Shown here: positions 8,339 through 16,049 of the stretch, piece by piece
Layout of the letters: each line of letters begins with the position of its first letter
Numbering within the stretch: the first letter of the stretch is position 1
Source: Verrucomicrobiia bacterium
GTDB lineage: Bacteria; Verrucomicrobiota; Verrucomicrobiia; Opitutales; Cerasicoccaceae
Length of the DNA stretch: 64,000 nucleotides
Direction of reading: 5' to 3'
NCBI GenBank assembly: GCA_030432235.1
Contig: JAUIHT010000003.1
Coordinates: 124,001 to 188,000, forward strand
The notes under the pieces: generated by a model
Seen by the model: only the letters and a program-made list of their open reading frames with translations
Databases searched by the model: none
What the model was told of the DNA's origin: nothing
Made by a program: the position numbers and the translations under genes

Positions 8339-9157
8339 ATGCCCAAGCCCGTGTACTTTGACCTCCTGGCCGACACCTTTGAACCGAACCGGCAAGTCGT
8401 CTATAAGGTGGTCGACGGCCACGAGCTGACGCTGCATCTGTTCGCCCCCAAAGGGCATGCACCGGGCCAGACGCGCCCCTGCATCCTGTACGCCCACGGC
8501 GGAGGCTGGGAGGGCGGCTCGCCACGCCTCGGCTACCCACACGCGGACTATTTTGCCCGGCGGGGCTGGCTCGTGGCTAGCCTGCAATACCGCCTGATCG
8601 TTCGCGGAGACAACCCCAGCGGCGAGGTCGCCGATTGCGTGCGGGATGGCCGCTCGGCCATGCGCTACATGCGCCAAAACGCCTCCGAGCTAGGCGTTGA
8701 CCCCGGCTGCATCGTGGCCGCGGGGGATTCCGCCGGGGCGCATATCATGGCGAGTACCGCGCTCTTCGATGGCGTGGATGAGGCCACGGACGACCTGACC
8801 GTCTCGCCCATCCCCCGCGCACTGGTGCTGCTCAACCCCGTCATCGATACGTCCCCGGCAGGTTACGGCCACAAGAAGTTCAACGGGGACTGGCGCGAGC
8901 TTTCGCCACTGCATCAGGTGCGGCCCGGCTTACCGCCGACGGTTGTCTTCCACGGCACAAACGATGCGACCACGCCCTACCCCGGCGCAGCCGCCTTTGC
9001 CGAGGCCATGCACGCGGCTGGCAATACCTGTGTGCTACACACGCTGGAAGGATTCGGCCATGGGTACTTCAGGGTCGATCCGGATGCCTACGCGGATACC
9101 CTCCGGCACATAGAACGCTTTTTCCGAGAACTGGCGATCACGCCTGACGTTCGTTGA
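8339..9157 (+). CDS. Alpha/beta hydrolase, esterase/lipase (HSL/BD-FAE-like)
   Basis: Cytosolic esterase-type hydrolase of 272 residues with no signal peptide. The oxyanion-hole motif HGGGWEGG, the nucleophile elbow AAGDSAGAH, the acid-bearing HGTNDATTP and the catalytic-His region FGHGYF are in the correct order for a catalytic triad. It resembles family IV/carboxylesterase-like deacetylases that act on small esters. Two further hydrolases with the same layout occur at 32109 and 48611, both with signal peptides, so this one is the intracellular member. Substrate unknown. Confidence 0.87.
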   Translation: MPKPVYFDLLADTFEPNRQVVYKVVDGHELTLHLFAPKGHAPGQTRPCILYAHGGGWEGGSPRLGYPHADYFARRGWLVASLQYRLIVRGDNPSGEVADCVRDGRSAMRYMRQNASELGVDPGCIVAAGDSAGAHIMASTALFDGVDEATDDLTVSPIPRALVLLNPVIDTSPAGYGHKKFNGDWRELSPLHQVRPGLPPTVVFHGTNDATTPYPGAAAFAEAMHAAGNTCVLHTLEGFGHGYFRVDPDAYADTLRHIERFFRELAITPDVR

Positions 9158-9878
9158 GGGAACGAATGTAGCGGCGCTTGCTGTCCTTGAAAAAAGCGAG
9201 GAATTGTCGGCCGCGCGCGGTTTTGGCCAAGCCAGCCTCGTTCGCGGCCTGGGCTTTTTTGACCGGATCCCCGGGCTGGAAATAAAGCGCCTTATAGCAG
9301 GCTTTGATATCGCTGATTTCCTCCTGACTGAACCCCCGACGCTTGAGGCCCACGAGGTTCAGGCCGCTGGCGGTATTCAATCCGCTGGCCAGCACGAACG
9401 GCGGAATATCCAGGCTCATCCGCGACCCGCCTTGCACGATAGCTCCCTCCCCGATACGGACGAACTGATGAAAAACCGCTCCGCCGCCGATAAACACATG
9501 ATTGCCCACCTGCACATGCCCGGCCAGCAGCACGCCGTTGGCCAGGATGACGCGATCGCCTAACTGCACATCGTGCCCGAGGTGCGCGTTTGCCATCAGA
9601 AAGCAATTCTTGCCGACCGTAGTGAAGCCGCTGGGTTTGGTCGCGCGATTGATCGTCACCCCCTCGCGGATGACCGTCCCTGCCCCCACCTTGACGCCGC
9701 TTTGCGTCGCGGCATCGAAATGCAAATCCTGCGGCAGCCCGCCGATGACCGCGTGGTGATCGACCGTGACGTTCTCCGCCAGTTCCACCCCGGCCTTGAT
9801 CACCGCGAAGGCCGCAACGGAACAGCCCGCACCAAAGACGGCATTCGAATCGACAAGAGCGTGGGGGGAAATCGACAT
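9138..9878 (-). CDS. lpxA: Acyl-[ACP]--UDP-N-acetylglucosamine O-acyltransferase
   Basis: First step of lipid A synthesis: transfer of a 3-hydroxyacyl chain from ACP to the 3-OH of UDP-GlcNAc. The 246-residue protein is a left-handed beta-helix of hexapeptide repeats (VDSNAVFGAGCSV, AVIKAGVELAENV, GVKVGAGTVIREG and others). It has the LpxA-specific segments IGGLPQDLHFD and TINRATKP, the catalytic-His region NAHLGHDVQ, and a C-terminal helical part (SDIKACYKALYF). Its presence implies a Gram-negative outer membrane with lipid A. The 3' end overlaps the convergent esterase gene by 20 nt. No lpxD, fabZ or lpxB is adjacent, unlike the common cluster. Confidence 0.94.
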   Translation of the reverse strand: MSISPHALVDSNAVFGAGCSVAAFAVIKAGVELAENVTVDHHAVIGGLPQDLHFDAATQSGVKVGAGTVIREGVTINRATKPSGFTTVGKNCFLMANAHLGHDVQLGDRVILANGVLLAGHVQVGNHVFIGGGAVFHQFVRIGEGAIVQGGSRMSLDIPPFVLASGLNTASGLNLVGLKRRGFSQEEISDIKACYKALYFQPGDPVKKAQAANEAGLAKTARGRQFLAFFKDSKRRYIRSLNERQA

Positions 9879-9888
9879 GAGTGAAAAT

Positions 9889-9992
9889 AAACGCTGAACG
9901 CTAAACGCTAAGTGCTGAATTCTCTACGAGTAGCATTTTGAAACGGCAACATGTGTAATTTTAGCGTTAAGCACTCAGCGTTAAGCGTTAAA
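9889..9992. repeat. Imperfect inverted repeat built of ACGCTAA/ACGCTGA heptamers
   Basis: The left block 9889-9920 consists of near-identical units (AACGCTG, AACGCTA, AACGCTA, AGTGCTG). The right block 9959-9991 is the same kind of sequence in reverse complement. The blocks flank about 40 nt and fill most of the gap between lpxA and the next minus-strand gene. A third, left-type block is at 10616-10645. The heptamer composition is clear. The function is not. Confidence 0.8.
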
Positions 9993-9994
9993 AT

Positions 9995-10603
9995 CTATCC
10001 CTTAAACAGTTCCATCTGCGGCGGCTTGATCATGTCGTAGTTTTTCAGGATGCGCATGATTTGCAGCAGATCGGACTTCTGGTAGTTGTGGTTCACCTCC
10101 AGCTTGGCCACGAGGTCCTGCAGGATGGCGCGAAAGGAAATGATGGCATCGACGCCGGCCTTCTTCAGCAGGGTCACGCTCTCGGTCTTGTGGGGCTCAT
10201 GCGTGGGCAGACCGGGCAGGACGAGTATTTTCAAAAACGCGCCCTGCATCTCCTCCTCCTGCTCGGTGGTGACATTAAAGAGCTCCTCGGCGCGCTTGAC
10301 CACATCCTTCTCCAGGAAGCGGAAGATGTCGGCGCTGCCGCGCAGGGTGCCGGGCGTGAACCGCGAGCTGTGCCAGGCCTTGATGCTGACCACCCCGCGG
10401 CGCACCAGATGCAGCTCGTTGGAAAAAAGCAGAAAGCTCGGCGGGTGCTCGGCCTTGCGCCAGGTGGGATTGAAAATCATCAGGTCCAACTCCTCCTCGG
10501 ATGTCTTGGCCCGCGCCTGCACTTGGTACTTGCGAAGCTGACGAACGAGGAACCCGTTCATCTCGAAGTACTCGCGCACTATGGTCTCATCGACGCCGGC
10601 CAT
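9995..10603 (-). CDS. Conserved-looking hypothetical protein
   Basis: A 202-residue soluble protein that I cannot assign. It starts MAGVDETIVREYFEMNGFLVRQ and has a mid-section (EEELDLMIFNPTWR, SNELHLVRRGVVSIKAWHSSRFTP) followed by a helical C-terminal half (LLKKAGVDAIISFRAILQDLV, LLQIMRILKNYDMI). The early part is reminiscent of the start of nuclease-like folds in which DxE acts with a lysine (DLM...SIKAW), but I would not claim activity. Codon use and GC match the neighbours. It is bracketed on both sides by heptamer repeat blocks (9889-9992 and 10616-10645). Confidence 0.75.
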   Translation of the reverse strand: MAGVDETIVREYFEMNGFLVRQLRKYQVQARAKTSEEELDLMIFNPTWRKAEHPPSFLLFSNELHLVRRGVVSIKAWHSSRFTPGTLRGSADIFRFLEKDVVKRAEELFNVTTEQEEEMQGAFLKILVLPGLPTHEPHKTESVTLLKKAGVDAIISFRAILQDLVAKLEVNHNYQKSDLLQIMRILKNYDMIKPPQMELFKG

Positions 10604-10615
10604 GGAGAGAAAAAT

Positions 10616-10645
10616 AAACGCTAAACGCTGAATGCTAAATGCTTA
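10616..10645. repeat. Heptamer repeat block (AACGCTA/AATGCTA)
   Basis: Four consecutive near-identical 7-nt units (AACGCTA, AACGCTG, AATGCTA, AATGCTT), the same family as the blocks at 9889-9992. It lies directly upstream of the hypothetical gene ending at 9995, so that gene is flanked by this repeat on both sides. Confidence 0.7.
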
Positions 10646-10683
10646 AGGCGAGAAAACCGTGACCTGCGCCCGCTGGCAAGCCG

Positions 10684-11655
10684 TTAGTGGGCCGCTCGCA
10701 ACTGCTCCAGGCGCCGGGTGAACTCCGCCGGCAGCGGCGCGTGGAGGTCTACGGTTTCCCCGCTGACTGGATGCGGAAAGGCCAGGTGCTCGGCGTGCAG
10801 GAGGAAACGCGACGGCGGGTCCGTTTCATCTTTGACAGGCTTATAGCCGTAGGTGGTGTCCCCCCAGATGGGGCAGCCGAGGTCGCTCAAGTGAACGCGA
10901 ATCTGATGCGTGCGCCCGGTGTGAATACGGCAATGCACATAGGCGTAGCGACCGCCCGCGAAGCGCCCGAGCACGCGCCAATCCGTATGGGCGGCTTTAC
11001 CCTTTTCGCTGACAGCCATCTTGACGCGGTTGACCGGATGCCGGTCGATGGCCTTCAGAATCGTGCCGCTGTCGAGCTTGGGCGCACCCACGGTAATGCA
11101 GCGGTATTCCTTCATCGTGCGGCGTTCTGAGAAGGCTTTGACCAGCGCGTAGTAGGCAGCGTCAGTCTTCGCAAAGACGATGGCGCCGGAGGTATCGCGG
11201 TCGAGGCGATGGACCACACCGGGGCGCTGTTCACCACCGGCCCGGGCAAGCTGCCCGCCGGTGTGATGCAACAGCCCGTGGCAAAGCGTGGGCTCGCGCA
11301 CGCCCGCACCCGGATGCACCACCACGCCGCTTTCCTTGTTGAGCACGACGACGGCCTCGTCCTCGAAGAGAACGGTCAAATCCATCGCGACGGGCTCGAC
11401 CTGCGTATCGACGGGCTCGGGCAAGACAACGCTGAGCACTTCCCCCGCGGCCACCTTGACGCGCTTCGGGATGGCCGTGCCGTCGCGCCATACCTGCCCG
11501 GCGGCGAAACACTCCTGCAGGCGCTCGCGGCTCCACTCGGCGAAGAGCCCGGCCAGGGCCTTGTCCGCCCGCTGGCCGTCGGCCTCCGGGGGAATGGTCA
11601 CGCTGACAGCCTCCTCGGGCAGGACGAAATCGTCCTCTGGTGCGTGATCAGGCAT
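10684..11655 (-). CDS. RluA-family 23S rRNA pseudouridine synthase (RluD-like)
   Basis: Isomerises specific uridines in rRNA. The 323-residue protein has an N-terminal S4 RNA-binding domain (about residues 20-85: DKALAGLFAEWSRERLQECF, GQVWRDGTAIPKRVKVAAGE). The catalytic domain follows, with the aspartate in GVVHRLDRDTSGAIVFAKTD and the later signatures CRIHTGRTHQIRVHL and GDTTYGYKP. Domain order fits RluD or RluC; the modified position cannot be read. The gene begins within the last 8 nt of the CBM-like gene upstream, so the two are coupled. Confidence 0.92.
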   Translation of the reverse strand: MPDHAPEDDFVLPEEAVSVTIPPEADGQRADKALAGLFAEWSRERLQECFAAGQVWRDGTAIPKRVKVAAGEVLSVVLPEPVDTQVEPVAMDLTVLFEDEAVVVLNKESGVVVHPGAGVREPTLCHGLLHHTGGQLARAGGEQRPGVVHRLDRDTSGAIVFAKTDAAYYALVKAFSERRTMKEYRCITVGAPKLDSGTILKAIDRHPVNRVKMAVSEKGKAAHTDWRVLGRFAGGRYAYVHCRIHTGRTHQIRVHLSDLGCPIWGDTTYGYKPVKDETDPPSRFLLHAEHLAFPHPVSGETVDLHAPLPAEFTRRLEQLRAAH

Positions 11656-12109
11656 TGAGGAGACGCAGGCGTGGATTGCGAATGCGCACCGTGGAATCGT
11701 TGCGCCCGAGAGCGAAGTCGATGCGCGCCTTGGGCTCGTCCCGCTCGACCGTCCAAGCGTGGCGGAAAAACTCCCAATTGGGCTTCAGGTAGCTTTCGCC
11801 AAAGTGCGTTTTTTCAGTCACCACGCTATCGAAGGGCTCGAAATACTGCCCCAGCCAGACGCTAAAGCGCAGCGACTGAGTGGCACAGGCGTCAAAGCCG
11901 ATAGCATAGCGCTGCCCTGCCTTCACCGGGAAGGGGCCGTAGATAAGCTCCACGTGCCAGTTGACGCCCTGGGTCCACTTCATCGGGATGGTCATCACGC
12001 CGGTGGTGACGGAGGCCTCGACGCGGATGCCCTCGTGGACTTTCAGTTGCCAAGGCGAATCCGGCTCGCCAAAGGTCTTCAAGGCCGGGTCTGCGAATTG
12101 GTTTTCCAT
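11648..12109 (-). CDS. Stand-alone carbohydrate-binding-module-like (CBM4/9 fold) protein
   Basis: A 153-residue protein resembling a CBM_4_9 jelly-roll. Strand-like segments include WQLKVHEGIRVEASVTTG, NWHVELIYGPFPVKAGQRYAIGF, SLRFSVWLGQYFEPF and the closing strand ARIDFALGRNDSTVRIRNPRLRL. These follow the usual family order: binding at the pairwise-packed strands, then the final I-x-N-P/V-x-L strand. There is no signal peptide and no catalytic domain, which is odd for a CBM. It overlaps the pseudouridine synthase start by 8 nt and lies 6 nt after the VOC gene. Fold call moderate; role unknown. Confidence 0.65.
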   Translation of the reverse strand: MENQFADPALKTFGEPDSPWQLKVHEGIRVEASVTTGVMTIPMKWTQGVNWHVELIYGPFPVKAGQRYAIGFDACATQSLRFSVWLGQYFEPFDSVVTEKTHFGESYLKPNWEFFRHAWTVERDEPKARIDFALGRNDSTVRIRNPRLRLLNA

Positions 12110-12115
12110 CGGCGG

Positions 12116-12547
12116 CTACCAATTTATCTCCACATCGCCGCCGTTGAGCTGATGGCTCGCCGGGCCGTATTGGTGAAACTCGAAGTGCACGCCGCTGGGG
12201 TCGGTGATCCAGAACTGCAGGCTCTGATCACAGCCCTCCGTGACCTCCGTGGGCTCGAAGCCGAGCCCGGCGAGCCTGGTGCGCAGGCCGCGGATGTCGG
12301 GCGTCTCCAGGCAAAAGTGAGCCAGGGCCGCATTGTCGGAGGGGGCCTCCGGCGCGTCGTTGTAAAAGACCTCGATGAACTGCCGCTCGGCTATCTTCAG
12401 GTAAAAGCCAACATCGTTGCCTTCCTTGGTGAAGCGGAAGAGCACGGGCAGGCCGAGACCTTCGACGTAAAAGCGCTCGGTCGCGCCGAGGTCGTTGGTG
12501 CGCAGGCAGACATGTGCCAGTGCGGAAATGAAGGGGGCGTTGGGCAT
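12116..12547 (-). CDS. VOC (glyoxalase/bleomycin-resistance fold) family protein
   Basis: 143-residue member of the vicinal-oxygen-chelate superfamily. Two beta-alpha-beta-beta-beta units are visible. The first begins ISALAHVCLRTNDLGATERFYVEGLGLPV and continues to FIEVFYND. The second begins ALAHFCLETPDIRGLRTRL and ends ITDPSGVHFEFHQYG. Potential metal ligands are the histidines in LAHVCL and LAHFCL and the glutamates in FIEVFY and HFEFHQ. This is the glyoxalase I layout, though substrate cannot be assigned. The ATG at 12547 (MPNAPFISAL) is preferred; the longer reading adds unrelated residues and runs into the region used by the toxin-antitoxin promoter. Confidence 0.85.
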   Translation of the reverse strand: MPNAPFISALAHVCLRTNDLGATERFYVEGLGLPVLFRFTKEGNDVGFYLKIAERQFIEVFYNDAPEAPSDNAALAHFCLETPDIRGLRTRLAGLGFEPTEVTEGCDQSLQFWITDPSGVHFEFHQYGPASHQLNGGDVEINW

Positions 12548-12632
12548 GATTGGCTCTTTGTAAGTTGCGGGTTCGGAGACGTGCTGTGATTCGAAGATTG
12601 AATTTTCGTGAGAATAAATCAACAATACATCC

Positions 12633-12818
12633 ATGAGCGTAAAGGAGAGAGCCATGCAGGTAGTCGAGCGGATGCCCGAGACCTCCAGTATGGAAGAGAT
12701 CAGTCAGGAGCTGGCGCTTCTTGCCAAAATCGAAAAAGGCTTGGCGGATGCCGAGGATGGCCGCACTCAACCCCATGAAGCCGCCGAACGCTTGGTTTAT
12801 CGATGGAGTTCAAAATAA
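12633..12818 (+). CDS. Antitoxin-like protein of a ParD/ParE-type module
   Basis: 61-residue protein with the typical short antitoxin layout. A helical N-terminus (VKERAMQVVERMPETSSMEEISQEL) is followed by LLAKIEKGLADAEDGRTQPHEAAERL, closely resembling antitoxins that precede RelE/ParE toxins. It overlaps the toxin gene by 16 nt, so translation is coupled. Two starts are possible: ATG 12633, which fits the family N-terminus, or ATG 12654, which has an ideal AAGGAGA element 6 nt upstream (12641-12648). In such modules the antitoxin binds the toxin and usually represses the shared promoter. Confidence 0.8.
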   Translation: MSVKERAMQVVERMPETSSMEEISQELALLAKIEKGLADAEDGRTQPHEAAERLVYRWSSK

Positions 12819-13099
12819 GGTGGACTGATTCCGCGTTGGCGGACTTGGACGAAATCTGCACCTATATCGCCGAGGATGATAATGAAGCCGCGTTTCGCGT
12901 AGGACAAGGCATTCTAGACAAGGTACGCCAATTGGAAAACTTCCCATTATCAGGACGTGTATACCTGGCAGATCGACAGCCACCCATTCGCGAAATCCTG
13001 TTCCACAATTACCGCATCTTTTATCGTCAATTGGATAAATCGCGCGTAGTCGAAATCCTCGCGGTCTGGCACGCGGCACGGCGTAATCCCGATCTTTGA
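12803..13099 (+). CDS. RelE/ParE-family toxin
   Basis: 98-residue toxin-like protein with the ParE/RelE fold pattern. It has an N-terminal strand (EFKIRWTDSALADLDEICTYIAEDD), two helices (FRVGQGILDKVRQLENFPLSGR) and C-terminal strands carrying basic residues (REILFHNYRIFYRQ, VVEILAVWHAARRNP). The closing HAARRNP is typical of ParE-like toxins, which poison DNA gyrase; RelE-type mRNA cleavage is the alternative. It follows and overlaps its antitoxin. It converges on the MazG-like gene whose stop is adjacent (13100). Confidence 0.85.
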   Translation: MEFKIRWTDSALADLDEICTYIAEDDNEAAFRVGQGILDKVRQLENFPLSGRVYLADRQPPIREILFHNYRIFYRQLDKSRVVEILAVWHAARRNPDL

Positions 13100-13462
13100 T
13101 TACAGTTCGGTATATTTGTCGGAACGGCCACGGGCTTTTTCGACGGGATACTTGCGGGCGTTCTGCTCCATCTTGGCCAGGATGGCATCCTGCAAGTCGA
13201 TGCCGGTAACGTTGGCAAACTCAATGGCGTAGATGATGACGTCGGCCAGTTCCTCCTCGATCTTGGCGCGCTTGTCACCCTCGGCCAGCTTCCGCGAGCC
13301 CTCCGAATCGGCCCAGAGGAAGTGTTCCATCAGCTCGGCGGACTCCGCCGCGATGGCCATGCTGAGGTTTTTGGGAGAGTGAAACTGCAACCAGTCCCGC
13401 TCCTCGGCAAACGCCAGCACGCGCGCCTTGAGGGCCTCCAATGTCGCCTCGGCATCACTCAT
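13100..13462 (-). CDS. MazG-like nucleotide pyrophosphohydrolase (dCTPase-like)
   Basis: 120-residue all-alpha NTP pyrophosphatase of the MazG/RS21-C6 type, which hydrolyses (d)NTPs, often dCTP or modified dCTP, to monophosphates. The metal-binding glutamates are in MAIAAESAELMEHF and KIEEELADVIIYAIEFAN, giving the ExxE(12-28)ExxD pattern. A basic C-terminal tail (NARKYPVEKARGRSDKYTEL) is also typical. The start at 13462 (MSDAEATLEALK) is chosen because upstream residues do not fit the family. It converges on the toxin gene and is divergent from the exported protein at 13519. Confidence 0.88.
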   Translation of the reverse strand: MSDAEATLEALKARVLAFAEERDWLQFHSPKNLSMAIAAESAELMEHFLWADSEGSRKLAEGDKRAKIEEELADVIIYAIEFANVTGIDLQDAILAKMEQNARKYPVEKARGRSDKYTEL

Positions 13463-13518
13463 GGGGCCAGAGAGTAGGTATGGTGGACACGCTTGCAAAG
13501 GGAAATGTTTTCCCCACC

Positions 13519-14118
13519 ATGGATTTCATGCATCGTTATTTCCTTATCATCTCTCTCCTCGCAAACCTGTTCGGCCTGGCGATGACCGCACAGGGCCAGG
13601 AGCTCGGCTTCAACGAAGAGAAAGTCATGGCCCTGCTCGAGCGCTACGCCGGACGCTGGGTCGGCACCTACGAGATGCGGGATATGAACGGCCAGGTGCT
13701 GCAGACCCTCGAAGCTGACGTGGTCTACCACTGGGAAACCACCGAGAACGGGCGCGTCCTCAAGGGCCGGGCCGTCTACGGGGCGGACAACGGCATGGCC
13801 ATCGCGGAGTCGGAGACCTTTATCGCCAACAAACAGCTCTTCAGCATCGTGGAAGAAGGCGGCAAGGCCCGCACGTACCGCGGCCGCCTCGACAAGACCG
13901 GCAAAACCGTCTCCTGGACCCCCATTGATACGGATCGCCCCCTCGACGAGTCCCTACGCGAAACTTTCGGGCGGGACGCTTCCGGGCAGGAGACCCTGAG
14001 CAGCCAGGCCTACGAGAACCTGACCCGCAACGGCATCACCATGCTCCTCACCATGCACGGCCTGCTCTACCGCGAGCCATTGGAGTCTGCCGTGGAAACG
14101 CCCACGCGGGAGTATTGA
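13519..14118 (+). CDS. Exported hypothetical protein (DUF1579/lipocalin-like)
   Basis: 199-residue protein with a signal peptide (MDFMHRYFLIISLLANLFGLAMTAQGQ). The mature part reads like a small calycin-type barrel. It begins LLERYAGRWVGTYEMRD and continues with alternating strands (YHWETTENGRVLKGRAVYG, IAESETFIANKQLFSI, GKTVSWTPIDT, GITMLLTMHGLLYRE). This layout is common in DUF1579-like proteins of unknown function. The start at ATG 13519 is set by the signal peptide. It converges with the lipoprotein gene, stop to stop (14118/14119). Confidence 0.7.
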   Translation: MDFMHRYFLIISLLANLFGLAMTAQGQELGFNEEKVMALLERYAGRWVGTYEMRDMNGQVLQTLEADVVYHWETTENGRVLKGRAVYGADNGMAIAESETFIANKQLFSIVEEGGKARTYRGRLDKTGKTVSWTPIDTDRPLDESLRETFGRDASGQETLSSQAYENLTRNGITMLLTMHGLLYREPLESAVETPTREY

Positions 14119-15096
14119 TTACCGCACCTTGCTCATGGTGCCGAGCTTGACCTCGTACAAATCACGCTGCTCGTTGCCGATAAGCAAAGTGTCCCTGTCG
14201 ATGAAGGCAACGGACTCGCACTGGCCGGCGTGGATGGGCCGCCACCAGATCGCGCCCGAGTAGAGCTCCGGCACGCTGCCGCCTTCGCTCAGCATGATTT
14301 TCGGCTGGAAGACCCAGACGTTATTATACGTCAGCACCGCGATGCGGCCCTCGTAGGCGTCCGCCGCCGTGACCTGCCCCTCGAGGTCGTAGGTCGTTTG
14401 CAGGCGCAGCGGCACGGGCTTATCCGAGCCACCCCGCCCCACGACATAGAGTGTGGTATTGCCGTCGGCGCGGTGCTTGGTCAGGAAGCACAAGAGGCGG
14501 TCCCAGTAAAAGACGGCCTCGTTGTCGAAGTTGTTCTGCACCGGGGGGAAGTCCTTCTGCTCCGGATAATAAACCCGCTGGCTGGCCGACACCTGAGCGG
14601 TGCGGTCCTCGTAGGGGTTGGGCTCGGGCACGAAGTAGAGGGCCAGGTCACGGCGTTTGTTGGCGTTGTTGCCCAGATCGCTGATGACCAGTTGGCCGTC
14701 GGGCAAGAGCGTTATGTCCTCCCAGTCCTTGTTGGCCGCGCCCAGCACATGAATGCCGTCGTAGGGACGATCATCGGCGGGCCGGACCAGGCTGCCGTCA
14801 GCACGAATGGCGAACAGACGGGGCACGTCGCCACTGTCGTTATGCGTCCAGAAGACGCCCGGGTACTGCCGGCTCTGCACCAGGCCGGAAGATTCGCCGA
14901 TGGGAGCAAAGTCAATGTGGCCATCCGCAACAAGACCGCGTCTGGGTACGGCGGGCAAACGCGGCCGCTGGGTGACATCGCTGGGGCCAGCGCAGCCTGT
15001 GAACAGCAGCACGAGCAGCAAAGGCACAATTAGGGTTGCACCCGTCCATTGCTTGAACGAGCCTCCACTGCCCCAAAAACCAGCCATTTTTGCCAT
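14119..15096 (-). CDS. Beta-propeller lipoprotein (SMP-30/phytase-like)
   Basis: Exported lipoprotein of about 325 residues. The N-terminus is a signal followed by a lipobox (LVLLFTGCAGPS), so Cys is predicted to be lipidated. The mature domain shows propeller-blade segments: ESSGLVQSRQYPGVFWTHND, RLFAIRADGSLV, NKDWEDITLLPDGQLVISDL, NFDNEAVFYWD and CESVAFIDRDTLLIGNEQRD. Proteins of this type resemble SMP-30 or esterase-like phytase propellers, but activity is not predictable. The start could be ATG 15096 or ATG 15087. It is divergent from the MBL gene, whose ATG at 15095 overlaps its start region. Confidence 0.75.
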   Translation of the reverse strand: MAKMAGFWGSGGSFKQWTGATLIVPLLLVLLFTGCAGPSDVTQRPRLPAVPRRGLVADGHIDFAPIGESSGLVQSRQYPGVFWTHNDSGDVPRLFAIRADGSLVRPADDRPYDGIHVLGAANKDWEDITLLPDGQLVISDLGNNANKRRDLALYFVPEPNPYEDRTAQVSASQRVYYPEQKDFPPVQNNFDNEAVFYWDRLLCFLTKHRADGNTTLYVVGRGGSDKPVPLRLQTTYDLEGQVTAADAYEGRIAVLTYNNVWVFQPKIMLSEGGSVPELYSGAIWWRPIHAGQCESVAFIDRDTLLIGNEQRDLYEVKLGTMSKVR

Positions 15097-15940
15097 GAGT
15101 ATTCGCATTGAAGACTGTTTTGAAGACGTCCTGTCCAAAGCGCAAGCCGGGCTCGAGCTCAGCGACGAAGAACTGGCTGAAAAGTCAGGTGTCTCCGCCG
15201 AAGCCATCGCCGATCTGAAGAAAGGCAATTTTCACGCCAAAAACGCCGCACCCGTGGCTGCCGCCCTCGGCGTGGACCCCACCACGCTGGAAGAACTGGC
15301 CCTGGGCTGGAAGCCGGAGGTCGAGGCCCCTGCTGGCCTCTACTGCTTCAACACACCCTTTCCGGTGCCCGGCTACGCCGAGATGACCGTCAACGCCTAC
15401 GTGGTGGCGGACCTCAAATCCCGCCAGGCCGTCGCCTTCGACAGCGGCGGAGACGTCACCGAGATGCTCACCACCATCCGCGACGAACGCCTGAGCATCG
15501 AGACCATCCTTATCACTCACGCGCACTCCGACCACGTCAAAGACCTGCTCACGCTCAAGGACGAGACCGGCGCGCCCGCCTTTACCCCGGAAAAGGAGAA
15601 GGTGGCCGGGGCCGAGCCTTTCAAGCCCGGCAAGACCTTCCAGGTCGGCAAGCTCAAGATCACCACGGTCGAGACCAGCGGGCACTCCCCTGGCGGCGTC
15701 ACCTACATCGTGCAGGGCCTGGAAAAGCCCGTCGCCATTGTCGGGGACGCCATTTTCGCCGGTTCTGCCGGCGGCGCGGCCAAGTCCTGGGAGGACGCCC
15801 TGGAGATGATCCGCGACAACATCCTCAGCCTGCCCGGGGACACCGTCCTGTGCCCCGGCCACGGTCCGCTGACCACCGTGCTCGAAGAACTCGGCCACAA
15901 CCCCTTCTTTGCCAAGTCCGCCCAAAAAGCAGAGGCCTAG
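15095..15940 (+). CDS. HTH-metallo-beta-lactamase fusion hydrolase (glyoxalase II-like)
   Basis: 281-residue protein in two parts. Residues about 10-70 look like an XRE-type helix-turn-helix (LSDEELAEKSGVSAEAIADLKKGN, AAPVAAALGVDPTTLEEL). Residues about 80-275 are an MBL-fold hydrolase with the zinc motif ITHAHSDHVKDL, a later ETSGHSPGGVTYIV, the bridging aspartate in VGDAIFAGSAGG, and LCPGHGPLTTVLEELGHNPFF. The ligands and the PGHGP motif match glyoxalase II-like thioesterases. An N-terminal DNA-binding-like domain on such an enzyme is unusual. It may instead be a helical bundle used for dimerisation. Confidence 0.85.
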   Translation: MSIRIEDCFEDVLSKAQAGLELSDEELAEKSGVSAEAIADLKKGNFHAKNAAPVAAALGVDPTTLEELALGWKPEVEAPAGLYCFNTPFPVPGYAEMTVNAYVVADLKSRQAVAFDSGGDVTEMLTTIRDERLSIETILITHAHSDHVKDLLTLKDETGAPAFTPEKEKVAGAEPFKPGKTFQVGKLKITTVETSGHSPGGVTYIVQGLEKPVAIVGDAIFAGSAGGAAKSWEDALEMIRDNILSLPGDTVLCPGHGPLTTVLEELGHNPFFAKSAQKAEA

Positions 15941-15971
15941 CCCCGGCCCACCCCTGGAGCAGAGGATAAAT

Positions 15972-16003
15972 CCGGCAGTGATTGCCCCCTCCCGGCAGTG
16001 ATT
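15972..16003. repeat. 12-bp direct repeat, 20-bp period
   Basis: CCGGCAGTGATT occurs at 15972-15983 and 15992-16003, in the gap between the convergent MBL and ccoI genes. Significance is unclear. Confidence 0.6.
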
Positions 16004-16049
16004 TCGGAAGCTTCAGGAAACGTTCCAGAGGCCCCCGGTACGTGCGGCG

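Noticed and set aside
9138-9157. 20-nt overlap of convergent esterase and lpxA 3' ends as an error
   Set aside because: Both reading frames end normally and both C-termini look complete, so a real tail-to-tail overlap is the simpler view.
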